Assembly: GCF_029962835.1 (NCBI RefSeq)
Contig: NC_080575.1
Coordinates: 43,500,336-43,564,335, forward strand
Source of the DNA: Magnolia sinica
Taxonomy: Eukaryota > Streptophyta > Magnoliopsida > Magnoliales > Magnoliaceae
Length of the DNA stretch: 64,000 bases
Direction of reading: 5' to 3'
Part shown: positions 14,501 through 27,900 of the stretch, piece after piece
Layout of the letters: each line of letters starts with the position of its first letter
Numbering within the stretch: position 1 is the first letter of the stretch
Translations under genes and position numbers: made by a program
The notes under the pieces: generated by a model
Told to the model about the DNA's origin: nothing
The model's database searches: none
What the model saw: only the letters and a program-made list of their open reading frames with translations

Positions 14501-17500
14501 CAATTAAAAAAAATAAAGAAACCATAATGATCGTTACGGGGGTCGTAACAATTGTTACAACCCGTATCGTAAAGGTAATGGTGGTGGCCGTTACATTCAC
14601 CGTTACCGTTATGGAGTAACTTGATGGACAGGTCATGTATGTATGTATATATGTATGCATTATGGATTGATGCATGCATGTATGTGATGCAGGACATGAA
14701 ATTCAAATATGATGTGCAAGATTTTAAGGCTTTAGATCACACTAATTCAGAAACAGTTACACAAAATTTCACATCCCACACGAAAGTTCAAGCACTCAAT
14801 CAAGGGGAATCTTACGCGGATCAATCAAAGTTATAGAGCAAACAACAATCAAAGGAGGGTAAATTCATCCACACATGCACAACAATAATTTCCCAATCCA
14901 AGAGGTTCACAGATTTCGATTCGGGGAACCTTAAAGTTGAAGAAGGGGCATAAAATTGGGGATTTGAGTAATTTAGGGTTAGGGTTAGGGATTTGGGGTG
15001 AAAGAGGGGTGAAAGAGAGGAGAGAGACGAACCAGAGAAGTGTCACAAGCGTGGACAGCGGTGAAGGCACTAACACATGTTCGCTAGAGATGTCCCACAC
15101 GTGTGTGGGGCCCACAAATCGGAAAACGGCCAGCTTGGCCCTGGTCGGCCAGGTGTGGGCCACAAAACCTCTAAATTTCAATTTGATTTGATGCATGGTC
15201 TGTGCGTGGTGCTCCACCGAAGTTTCAGCCCTCCTGGAGGGCTAGATTCTGGAAATCTGCTGCAGAGAGAAAAACGACTGGAATAAAGGATGGATTTGAA
15301 GCGTAGATGATTGTAAGAGGAGAAATATGGATGGTAGAAGGTAGGGACGAATTGGGATAGGTGTGGCTTCGCACCACAGTAGTCAGTCCTTCGAGGAAGG
15401 GAGGGTTTCACACCCAATTGAATCTCCACAACGCAAAAATTTTATTAATCTTCCATCAGAAAAAAGACTACAAGGGGTGACTATTTATAATAAAACCCTA
15501 TACTCCAAAACTTGCGCCATGTGCGCAACCTATTACTTGGAGACAGTAACAAAAAATAACAACTAATCAAAGCAATCTAAACCATCCATGATATTCTTAA
15601 TAACAATAATAAGCAAAACCCCAAGTACTAGATTAATTAGAATAGTGGGCCACGATCATAAGAACTCATAGTAGGATTCACATGACTATCGGGTCCACTC
15701 CAACGAACCAAAACGCAACACTCTAATTAGGAGACCCTCCCTGGACGTCGTCATCGATCCAGATCGATGGTGGGCCCTCCTCTTTGCGTACGTGCGTTGG
15801 GGGGGGGGGGGGGGGGGCGGCGCGTGCGCATGATGTCCCCATCAGTATGTGTGTACGTATGCATGCATGGATAGAGGGATGGATGGATCATGAATGTGTG
15901 TATATATGTATGTATCATTGTATGTATGTATGTATGAATGGATGGTTGGTTGGTTGGATAGATGGATGGATCATGCATGTGTGTTGTATGTATGTATGCG
16001 CATGCATGGATGGATGAATCCACCATTTTCCCCATGTTTCCCCAATGTTCCCTAAGTCAACTTAACATGCTTTTAGGCTCCCATTAAAGGAAAAAAGTTA
16101 TTATGTATGCTTCTTTTTTCTTTTTTGTTCTATTATTTAATTCCTAAATATACAAATGTGTATTTTGGCATCTACTGACGTATCGTTGAGAAATTTCACC
16201 AAATTCCCCATGTTTCCCCAATGTTTCCTTGAGTGAACATTACATGCTTTTATGCCCCCATTAAAGGAAAACTTATTATGTATGCATCTTTTTTGCAATT
16301 ATTAGATTCCTGAATATGCAAATGTGTATTTTAACATCTCCTGAAATTTCATTGAGAAATTCCACCATTTTCCCAATGTTTCCCTCAGATAGCGATACAT
16401 TTTTCGAGTATCGATAATATTGGTGATATCAATACAAGTTTCCTTACCCCCAGCTAGTGCTACATGTAATGATACCAATACTATGAACACTGCACACACT
16501 AATAATTCATGAGAATGTAATGAAAAAAAAAATAAAAATACAAAAAACAAAAAAGAACCATGGGTATAAAGTCACAGTTGTCAGAGCTTCAAGAAAAAAA
16601 TAATATGAGCCAACATTGAAAAGATTGGCTTTCATATAAACTGTGCAAAATAATGCCCCGGTAACATTGGCCTTAATGTCAGGCAAGATTTAGCTTCATC
16701 ATTTTTCAGATGGTTATCTATGAGTTGCAGCCCTCTCTCTTGATCTGAGGAAAAAAAAGAGTCAAGCAATGTAGTGCATAGACAAAAGAGGAATAGTGAA
16801 CCGGCCTCATATAACATGGATAGGGCAGGCTGGAAGGGGCATCTTGGTGCTGTGATCCAAGACACTAGCACCAGTCACGTAATGACTCAATAATGCAAGT
16901 GATGCCCAGCAACCGTTAAATAAAGTGGATTTGGATTATGCAGAGGACCCATCTGACTGATCAAAGAAAAATGTATATCAAAAGTGATGAGGGGTACAAA
17001 CATCATAAATACGAAACAACAACATGATATTCGAATCTTTAGCTAACATATTAGTCTGAAGGGAAGTGGCAGAGAAATAACTTATTCATGCACAAGCATA
17101 TCTCTGCAGCAACATATTAGGGAAGACAGAGTGGCATGTGAAAGCTGGCAAAGCTCCTAGAACAGCAGTATTGAAGAAAAACTGAACAATGGGAAAAGAG
17201 ATCTACTCTTCATTGTTATATTATCGGGTGTTGCTGACAGATTGTAACACTTTTGATTCTAGGAAAGATATTTTCAAGAAGAAATTGCTAGCATTCAAAC
17301 AACCATCCAAAATAGAGGAACCAACTTACCGTCTCCGATTACGCTGAAGTTGAGATAATGCCCAATGTGAAGGACAGGATTCTGAGGCTGTAAATGCGCA
17401 CCAACTGATATCTGGGTAGTGCAGTTTAAATGCAGAGGTTAAAGTACTTTCCTTTTTCTTTTCTTTTTTACTTAAGGTAAAAAGTTCTCTCATCTACTAC

Positions 17501-20500
17501 TACACCGTGTACCAACCAATCTTTTAAAACTAGAACAAAACAGTGGCCTGACCTCTTCAACCCAAACTAGGAGTGCAACTTGGGCAGGTTGGGTTGGGTT
17601 GAGGGTCAACCTAAGCCCAGCTCAACCTCAAGAGGAATCGGCCCAAGGGCTAATCCAACCCTAGACTCAACACAAGCTACCTAACCCAAGGTATCCAACC
17701 CATAATGAAATTTGGGTTAGGTCGGGTTAGATCAAGTTGGGCCAGGTTAAAACCTACAACTTGTAAACTAACAAATAGGATGAAGCATCTAACCATCAAA
17801 TTACACCATTAAAGTAACATATGTAACTATCAAAATAAAATAGCAAAATAAAGTACAGAACCCTACCCTTTGATTTTTAGATGGAATGAAAGCCATTGAA
17901 ATACTCTTGGTTGTTCTGAATTCATCTACTAATAGTGATGGTCACTGTTTTCCATTCAATGTAAGTTTCCTCCAATGGTCTATGTAGCATAAAGTCCACA
18001 ACATGGATGATTCGGATCATCGGTCCACTTAGTATAATGAACCCAATGGGGAACAACCACTAGATCATGAGTCGTGGCAAAGGCAAAATAAACTCCTCCA
18101 ATAGAGTCATGACTCGAGACTCATGAATATCCAATGAAGAGCCCCTCATGTGAGGTGGTAGAATGTGTGAGAGATCTTGAACAGATAAAGACATTTGCTA
18201 GAGATCCATGACATTCATCAAGTAGTGCGCACATGAACATGCAATGGGCCTAAAATAATGATGGTCGTTGATCATGCGGTTCAAAACTTGAATGAACCGT
18301 ATATTTTTTTAAAATCTTGGCCATGATATTACCTTTTATATCAAGTATATTAGTCATAGCTCGCATGTGTATGTACTAGTTATAAGGTCGGGTTCGGGTT
18401 GGGTCGTGTTGCCCAAGGCCTCAACCCAAACCTAACGGCAACCTGGGGGTTGGGTTGAGAATTTTCAACCCAACAGCAACATAACATGACCCAAAGTTTG
18501 GGTTGGGCCAATCAAGTTTGGGTTGACCCAACCTAAGTCGCACTTGCATCCCTGAGAACTGGACACTTTTCCAATTAAGCTCTAATCAAACAACTTACAC
18601 CATCAAAACTGGTCAAATTGTCTAGATTGGATAGTTCAACCATCTAACAATATGAATTCAGCAGTTTTTGATGAACTAGATTGCTAATTTCACTTTAAGT
18701 AGTTTAAGAAATAAAAGACCTATATGTACATACATACATACATACATGTATGCATACATACATACATACAAATATATATCAGAGATAATGATCACATGCA
18801 ATTAATTATTAAAAAAAAAAAACACACGCCCGCACCCACACCCACACCCACACGCGCATATCAAAGAGAATGATCACATGCAATCAATTATACCATATTG
18901 TCTCAAGCACAGCAATGCATGCGTGTGGGTGGGTGGGTCTGTCCGCACATGAGTTAAGTTTGGGTACACCCACAGTTTGTCCCTTTATGGCTCCACATCA
19001 TTGATCTAATGTACACATTGTGAATACGATGACCCAAAATCTTTCAGATTGGAATCATAGCTATCCAGTCTTTGTTTCACCTATTTTCCTTATTTATTTC
19101 CTTCTCTTAGAAATTTTATTTTTAAATAGTTTACTAATGGCATCAATATGGTGTCACGATTCAACCTGGTTTGACCGAAGTAAACACTGTTTGATAAAGG
19201 GTTCTTTTTTAAAACATTGGTATAATTGGTACATATATGAAGCTAGAAAAAAACACTAGTTCATGGCAACATAAGTAACCAAACTTCGAAATTTGACAAA
19301 ATATACATCAACTGGTAAAGTTTCTATCAAAAAATGTAGATTCCACTATTGTGCTTCGAGTTTGATGAAGGGTTCATTTTTCAAAACATTGGTATAATTG
19401 GTACAGAAATGAAGCTAGATAAAAAATAAAAAATAAATAAATAAATTTCTAGTTCGTGGCAAAATAACTAACCGAAGTTTGAAATTAGACAAAATGTAGG
19501 TCAACTAGTAAAGTTTCCGTCCAAAAATGATGATTTCTGTGCTCCAAGTATACGAAGAAAATATCCATCAATTGAAATGACACAAAGAAACATATGGTGG
19601 TTAAGTCTTCTAGCTGAAGAAATTTTAAAAATCTAGCAAACAGCAAAAATGATGAATACCAGGATGTAGTCTGCCTTCATTGGGCTTTTGTTGATTGATA
19701 TTCGCACAAGAGCTCTACCATGACGCATCGCCTTCATATATTAGAAAAACAGTCACAAAAAAGACATGGAAATTAGAATAAACAATTAAGGAGAGTCGAG
19801 ACGATCAATAAGAAAAAGGAGATATGCATATGCACTTCTAGATGTGAATCTCCATTCTCTCGATACAATAACGTTCATAGATATAACATGGAAAATGTTG
19901 TCTAACGTAATATGAATTATCTGTCCTCAAGTGCATGTTGCCTAAATCATTGTGATTGAACTGCACAACAACAAAATTAGGCCAGCAAACCTGGAGATGA
20001 ATTTTTTTATTCATGTAGTGTGTGTTATTTTCCTCCAAAGTTTGAATCGACACCACATCAGGATAATTAGTTTCAACTTCCAACGGAACCACACCATACG
20101 CTTGATAGAAGGGATTTCCTAACGACAATAAGAAAAGAAATTGATTGTTTAGGCCTCAAATTAGGAAGAGCTAAAAAGAGGAGCTTTTGATACTTCAGTA
20201 CTACCACTGGATTAAAAGTACCTAAGGCATCTTGGTAATTTATAAAGAGTTCCAATTTAGCACCAACAGCAACGTCAGCCACATGGCAAGGAAATTCCTT
20301 TGTACTTGCCCTTACTTGAGCCACCTGATCACACAAGAAAATATTCACAAAGATACAAAAATATTAAAAAAAAAAAGAGAAAAAGAAAAAAAAAAAACAA
20401 ATGAACTTGAATTCTAATAGTAAGAGAAACATGTTGATTACAGAAAATTACCTAACAAGATCAAAAAGGTAAACATGCACAATGTTTTCAGACATACATT

Positions 20501-23500
20501 TATTCAACAACACGGTTGTCTCAAGTGGCTCATATGAATATTACACTACAGCATGATAAATTCTCAATAGGGTTTATCTTAAGTGGCTGATAAATTCTCT
20601 CTCATGGACAGCCATGATTGTCTATATGGCCCATCTTGTTGATGGATGATGATAAGATGAGTTGGAGTGGTCCATGGAATAGTCTGCATGTGTTTCTTAT
20701 GTTCATTTTGGGCTAGGTTAGTATAAGTGTGGTTATGAGGGTATATAAGGAAAGAGGGCATGTTTGTTAGTTTACATTCTTTTATGAAAGCCCTAATATA
20801 ATAGAGTGAAAAGGGGGGAGCGTTACCCCAGCTTTCTTCTCTCTTCTCCATCTTTTTCGAGTGAACTATATGCCAAACTACACGGTACCAAACCGATTCT
20901 GATCCAAATTTCCCTCATTTCCTCCCCATTCTCCATCCTACTCTTCTTCTTCCTAGATCTCAGCCACATCTTGTCATGTTGATGTCTTCTTCTTAGAAAA
21001 AAATTTGCATGCATAGATTACCTTATGAGCTCTGGCACATATTTCTGTCACCCCCCAAATCCATCGCCTAGATACACACGCGACACCGACACCAAGCTCG
21101 AAGGCACAACTTGGGAGAAGATAAGTACACAATTATTCATTCAATCATTACAATATTCAACTAATAGTAACCAACATCAACCTCATTTGATAACCATTCA
21201 AGCTCGCAAAACAGTACTCTTTCCCACTACAAATATTACAATAAATGCTTCCAAACATAAACTAAGCAAAACATCCTCAGGTCCATGCCAAGCTATCATT
21301 GCAAGTTAACTTTTCCTTAAGATTAAAAACAACTAGGGTGCGCTTAATAAGCCCAGTAGGTAAATCTCCATGCATGTGAGATAATTATGAATGGGGTGCT
21401 TATGAATCTAATAGCCAACACATCTTAGTATAGTTAACTTCATTGAACAACCAAGGCCATTTTACACTAGTTGGCCAAAACTTTCCCAACCACTATCCAA
21501 CCTCGGCAGTGGGAGCATGTTGCACACCTAATGTGCTCACCCAACCCATCCCGACAATAGGGAACCCCTTTTATCGTAACATATGTTGTAGGCTTGTTAC
21601 ACATCTTCTCCATCTGACCTCGGCAGTGGGAACCTCTTGCAACATGTGCTCACCCCACCTGGCCCGACAATAGACGTCTCAATTGGTACCAAATGGGGTT
21701 CAAGGCTTCTCACCCATTGGACTCATCGATGTTCCCTGCAATTTGACTTTAGGAATTTTCAACCTAGGGGACTCAATTGCCCGTCTTGAATTTTTTGGAC
21801 AATTCTAACCATCCACATGCATGGGGTACATGAGTTCACCATTCCGAACCATCTCCAGATTTTAACCATTCGCATGAGCTCACAAGTCTGGACCATCTCA
21901 AGGTTCTAACTATCCACACGAGTTCACAAATCTGAACTATTTCAAGATACTAACTATTCACATAAGCTCACGAATCTGAACCACCTCAAGGTTCTAACTA
22001 TCCACATGAGTTCACAATTTCCAATCATTCCATGGTGCGCATGCATGAGTTCTTATCCATGACTCAAGACGAAATTCTTTCAAGTTAACAAGTTATCAAA
22101 TGGTAGGTTTACACATGATTCCTCATTCAATAAGAGGTCTAATTTGCACACATTTGTGTACGCACCATTGTCTAATTTGTTGCACTTGTACACTTGAGCA
22201 AAAGTCTAACCTATACACATAGTGTGCACCTCATGGGTCTAACTTGCTACACTAATACACTTGAACCAGTGTTTCAAATAGCGCTACGTAGCGTCCTAAA
22301 TTGCGTAAATCCCCTGTAGCGTACGCTACATGGGTCATAGTGTACGCTACAACCATGTAGCGCGTAGCGTCCACAGCGTAAGCTACAATGTATTCTTTTA
22401 CTATTTTATTTTTTTATTATTTTTTCATGTTTTCTTTGTATCTAATGTTGAGGAATATGGCACTTGTATTGTACTTCATACTTTTAACCAATGAGATTTT
22501 TATTTCTTTTCATAATTGTGACTTGTGGTTTCAATTAGATATTATTAATTGAAGTGGTTTGCTTAGAAAGTTGTTGATGTGATAATTATTTGATTTGGCT
22601 TATATACGTGGATTGGCTTTTGATAAATGATAACTACTAACTTGTTTGAACATGCTTATAATTGATAAAATGAATCATCTTTTAGGCATTTTTATATTTT
22701 TTTTCCTTCTTTTTTTTTCCCACTGTTTATTATGTTTGTCCTATTTTTAAATTAAAAAATAGAAGTATTGTGTAGCTTACGCTACACACTACGTATTTAC
22801 GCTACGTATAGAGGGTTGAGTGCTACGTATCATGCTACCAGTATTTAAAACACTGACTTCAACATTGGTCTATCTTGCACACACATCACATTCGAATAGT
22901 GGACTGTTTTAGTCACCACCAAACAAGGTTGAGTGGGCTGGTTTGTGCACTACTAACTAATTGTCAAGTGGACCAACATAAGCACCATACACCCATGCTC
23001 AAGTGAACCAAGTCAAGCATCATTTACACATGTTCAGGTGAACTGAGTCAAGCATCATTCACACATGTTCAAGTGGAATGATTTAAGCATCGTAAACACA
23101 TGTTCTAGAGGACTGAATTAAGCATCGTAAAGACATCCAAATGGACTGATTTAAGCATCATCAACAAATGTTCTAGTGGGCTGATTTTAGCATCATTACC
23201 ACAAATCCGAGTGGACTGATTCAAGCATCATAAATAAATGTCTAGTGGACTGATTTAAGCATCGTAAAAACATGTTCTAGTGGACTGACTTAAGCATCAT
23301 AAACACATGTCCACATGGATTAATTTAAGCATCATAAACATATGTTCTAGTCAATGTTTTAAATATCGATGATATTGGCCGATATATCCCACCATATATC
23401 TTGTATCTCACCCGTGCGATACGAAACACACAAGTAGTGCCGACATATCCCACATATTTGATCCGATGAGCATTTGCAATTTCCGATCCCCTTTTTTGTT

Positions 23501-24900
23501 GACATTAAGTTAGATCAGTGTCAAATGGTTATAAATCCATTGGTTCTTCATGTTTTGCATGAAAAATCATGGAGTTTGAGCTTTGATTTCGATATCCATT
23601 GGTTCTTCATATTCTCCACTTCTTTTTTTTTCGAAAATTTCCTTCAACTAGCTATCAATTAGACTAATTTTGAAGTATTTAAGAGTATTTGATGAAACGA
23701 GCATCACATACATTCTAATTTTGAAATTTAATTGTAGGTGGTCCAATTTGGAAAATTTTCGAAAATTTCCCAATTTCTCCCAAATTACTTGCAAAGTTGC
23801 ACTCCAAACATGAAATCAAGCTTTGCATGAGGGTTAATCTACTAATTTGTCAAGTCCTTGTCAATTTTTGGAAAATAAAAATCATTTTTTAATTAAAAAC
23901 TAATAAAAAAAAATTTTATTTTTAATTTCCCTTTAACCAACTATCAATTGAGACTAATTTCGAAGTATTTAGGAGTGTTTGATGAAATGATCATCACATA
24001 CACTCTAAATTTTATGCATTCAATTGCATATAGTTGCATTAGTTCAGTCAAATAGCACACAGCTTAGGACCCTATACGAAGGAAACCTATTATGTGCACT
24101 TCTTTTTTGAGGTGTTATGATTTAAAAGTGTATATTAAGGTCTTTTCTAACAATCCTTAAGTTTCATTGAAAAATTCAACCATTTTCTTCATTTTTTCCC
24201 AAAAAATGTGATAAATTCCCCGATACAAACAATATATCCTATGGGATAACCGATACGTATCTGTATCCCAGGGATGCAATATGTAACGCGATACCAATAT
24301 TTCAAACAGTGGTTCTAGTAGGCTGATCTTAGCATCACTAGCACACATCCAAGTGGACTGATTTAAGCATCATAAACACATCCAAGTGGAAAGGTTTAAG
24401 CATTATAAACACATGTTCTAGTGGACTGAATTAAGCATCGTAAATACATGACTAAGTAGACTAATTTAAACATCAGCAACACATGTTCTAGTGGGCTGAC
24501 CTTAGCATCAAGCATCATAAATACATGTTCTAGTGAACTGATTTAAGCATCATTAACACATCCAAGTGGACTAATTTAAGCATCAAAAACACATGTTCTA
24601 GTGGGCTAATCTTAGCAGCATTACCACACATCCAAGTGGACTGATTTAAGCATCATAAACACGTCCAAGTGGATTGGTTTAAGTATCATAAACGCCTGGT
24701 CTTGTGGGCTGATCTTAGCATCATTAGCACACATCCAAGTTGATTATTTTGGGCCCACTAGGCCATCCTAGGTGGCTTGCCACTTCTTGCCTTGGATCAT
24801 GCGAGGAGAAAAAAATGGGGAAGAATGAGTGAGAAGTACTCACTTGTTTACTCTCGTGTAGTGTGCCTTTGATGAATGGTTTGGGTGGCTTGAAGTGTGG

Positions 24901-24963
<63 letters not shown>

Positions 24964-27900
24964 AGCCTCGGTGTGTGAAGGGCTACCAATGGGAGAGTGG
25001 ACCTTGCTTTTATGGAGAGGGAAGAGATCGGGAGAGAATGGGAGTGGAAAGGAGATGGGGGCCATGGGAGTAGGTAAGAGTGGTTGGGGTGTGAGAGGCC
25101 TTGGCCTTGCTTGGTCAAGGGGTGAGGTATAGGTATATGTGGTATGTGGGTCAATGTTTAACAAAGGTGTGTGTAGGTTTAGAGTGTGAGTAGTATTGTG
25201 TAATGGGTGTGAGTGTGAGTATGTGTGTTGCGCGTGGGTGAGAGTAGGTGTGTGGGTGGATGCATGTGTGTGGGCATGTGTAGGTGAATGCACATGTGTG
25301 AAGGTATGCATACATGGTAAAATTCAAGGTCATTACATTTCGGTGCTGAAGTCATGTAAAATCAACACTCGTTGACTTCAATTCAATGCAAAGATTAGCG
25401 TTCAACATTCGGATAATGCTAGGGAGTATGTGTCTAAGAATTTGATTCATGTGTCTTCTCAGGGTATTATTTATCAAACTTTTTGTGCACCCACACCACA
25501 ACAAAATGATGTAGCCGAACATAGGAATCAACATTTAATTGAAGCATGGTTCTGAATATAAGAATTAGGGAGCATATCAACCTGGCAAAAGAACGATACA
25601 ATATAGACGTTGTGCTTCTGTATCAGACCATATAGACGTTGTGTTTCATCCTCTGGGAGATCTGGTGTGCCAGAAATGCAGCCGAGTTTGAGGGTCACGC
25701 TTCGCACCCCTCGTCGGTCATCGCTGGGGTGAAATGGTGGCTGGGCACAGTGTACGATGGATCCTTTTGCTCCGTTTTGCCCTCCTTACCTACTCTCAAC
25801 TTGCTCATTGATTTGGGTATTCCCCACAGCAGCCCGTCGGGCAAGTCTGTTAAGGGGGTGAGGTGGAGGAGACCATGGCCAGGTCGGGTCAAACTTAGTG
25901 TGGACGGGTCGGCTCTAGGGAATCCATGTCTGGGGGAGGTGGAATTTGCAGGCGGGACAATGGCTCCCTTATTTTTGTGTTCTCCATGGGATTCGGGGTG
26001 GGGACCAACTCTATGGCTGAACTTCGTGCGATCGCTCATGGTCTTGGCCTCTGCATTGACCCGGGATTCAACCATATTGAGATTGAGTCCAACTCCAAGT
26101 TGGTGGTATCGGTGGTGGACGGGTCTTCCCAGCCGAGCTGGCAATGGAAATACTGGTTGCTAAGGATCCAGAAGCTTTGCTTGAGGGTTGACACGTCCAT
26201 TTCCCATATTTTCAGGGAAGGAAACAAGCTAGCGGACAGGATGGCTCGCAGAGGATCGGAAGCCCAAGGATATTTCTTCTCTTCCTTGACAAGCGCCCTC
26301 CCCTGTGACATTAGGGGTCTTTTATTCCTAGATGGAGCTGGGTTGGGTAATGTTCGGGAGGCTAGTTCCCGTGGTCAAGGTATATAAGGGGTCCTCTTTT
26401 TGTCAGCTATATGATAGGCTTGCTGTTCGGGTCCTTTTTTCCCGTCCAGGCCTGAAGGGTGGGTACGTTGTAAAGATCATTCCCGAGTTGAATATATTCC
26501 GCCTTTATAAAAAAAAAAAAAATAATAATAATAATAAAAAGATTTTGAGGCACATTTTGTAAAAAAAAAAAGAAAAAAAGACCATATCAGTCAAATTTCT
26601 TTACAAGCTAAAGAATTAAGGAAAAATATCAAGGAAAGAAGGCAGAAATGAGATCTTCAAGAATCTATCCTTTAAAATAAAAAATAAAAATAAAAAATTA
26701 TGTTGGGCATGCATATAATGGCGTATAAGATCATTCTTTGTTAAGAATGTTGTCTGTAGGTTTGACCTATTGAGAGTCAACCAAATGGGCCCTAGTTGAA
26801 CACAAATCAAGCATAATTTAGTGAATTAACGCTCATCAAATTGAAATGCAACAAAATAGGTCTAGATCTAGCCTAAAATGGCTTTCTAAGCTTCCTCCAT
26901 GGTTTAAATGACAAAAGAAGAGGAAATTTTATTGAAATTTTGAAAAGAGATTCAAATTTTAGGCCTTTATGGGTGTATCATTACTCATATCGGTCTGTAT
27001 TGGACCCATATCAGCGCTGATGCACCTCGTATCAACCGATATTGTTGATACGTGTACTTGCACACGTGTGGCCAATATGGCCTCAGAAGTCTTCTGGTTG
27101 TAACTTCCCACTCCAAGTCCATCACACTAGATAAGCATGAAGCCAGCATAGTGCAACCGAATTTGGGGCATATGAGGGTGGTTTCTTCAACCAATGAAAT
27201 GGATAAAATCATGTTGATGAGATAACCAAATATAGGATAACAAAATATATCCATACGTTGGTTTAGAGATCCCATGGTCAATGATCCATACCCTAACAAT
27301 GTCACCCTCCCTCATCTCCATCGTAATCCGTCAAGCACGTACACTGCACCCATGCTACAGATAGTGCAAGTGGTGTATTTATAGTTGTGTGTTTATTTGT
27401 ATCTTTTTAGGTGTGTATGTACACAGTGTTGTGCTCTCTTGTGGAGTATTTTTTTTTTTGTATTTCTAGCCTTATAATAAAAGGTGCAGGATGATTGTTA
27501 CCGTAACACACCAAAAGCTTTTCTCTCAAGACTCCATCTTCTCTCAAACCTTTCTTTCTTGTTCTTCTCCTTTTCTTCTTCATTTCTCCTTCCTAAATCC
27601 TCTCAAATCAACTTGCCATCAGAGCGTTGATTGGTTCCACAGGAATCTATTGACGTCAACGACCATATGGCAGACATCAACATCTGTACGATCCATATGG
27701 CCTATTTTTTATTGGGAAGAACATGGTCTAATACATCTCAATTTTAGAAGATTTATGATGATTTTTATAACATTTTTGGATATCTAAGGCATGTTTGAGC
27801 CATTTTTCACATCAGGCGGAGAAACCCCAAATTTCTGATTTTCATTGAATTTACTCAAACCAGTTGTTGTTTTTTGTGTTTTTCTTCACATGGTGAGTCA

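Larger units (their letters stand above)
13891..16492. mobile_element. hAT-like non-autonomous element, copy 1, interrupted by a solo LTR
   Basis: The left terminus CATTGTTCAGAGTATCGGT pairs with the inverted right terminus CAGTGTTCATAGTATTGGT. Flanks 13883-13890 (CAAGCACT) and 16493-16500 (CACACACT) match at 6 of 8 bases. The interior has GATATTATCG-type AT-rich arms, a GTAACGG-rich patch (14300-14620) and an imperfect duplication of about 180 bp (16027-16210 and 16204-16380). The solo LTR at 14685-15844 is inserted inside; removing it with one TSD leaves about 1.44 kb. No transposase ORF was seen. Confidence 0.7.
21046..25337 (+). mobile_element. Long solo LTR (gypsy, del/Tekay-like start)
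   Basis: It begins TGTCACCCCCCAAATCCATC, resembling the TGTCACG-CCCC start of long-LTR del/Tekay elements, and ends GGTCATTACA. The 5 bases before it (ATTTC) and the sequence at its end (ATTTC at 25337-25341, overlapping the terminal A) suggest a 4-5 bp target duplication. Total 4292 bp, of which about 1.57 kb is two nested hAT-like elements with their TSDs. The rest is dominated by tandem repeats and microsatellites. No internal domain was seen. The family assignment rests on the first few bases only. Confidence 0.65.

Noticed and set aside
24724..25311. 195-codon minus-strand ORF, the second longest on that strand
   Set aside because: It reads through the CT/GA microsatellite and a GT-rich tract (His/Thr and Arg-Glu repeats). 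It is low-complexity sequence inside a solo LTR, not a gene.
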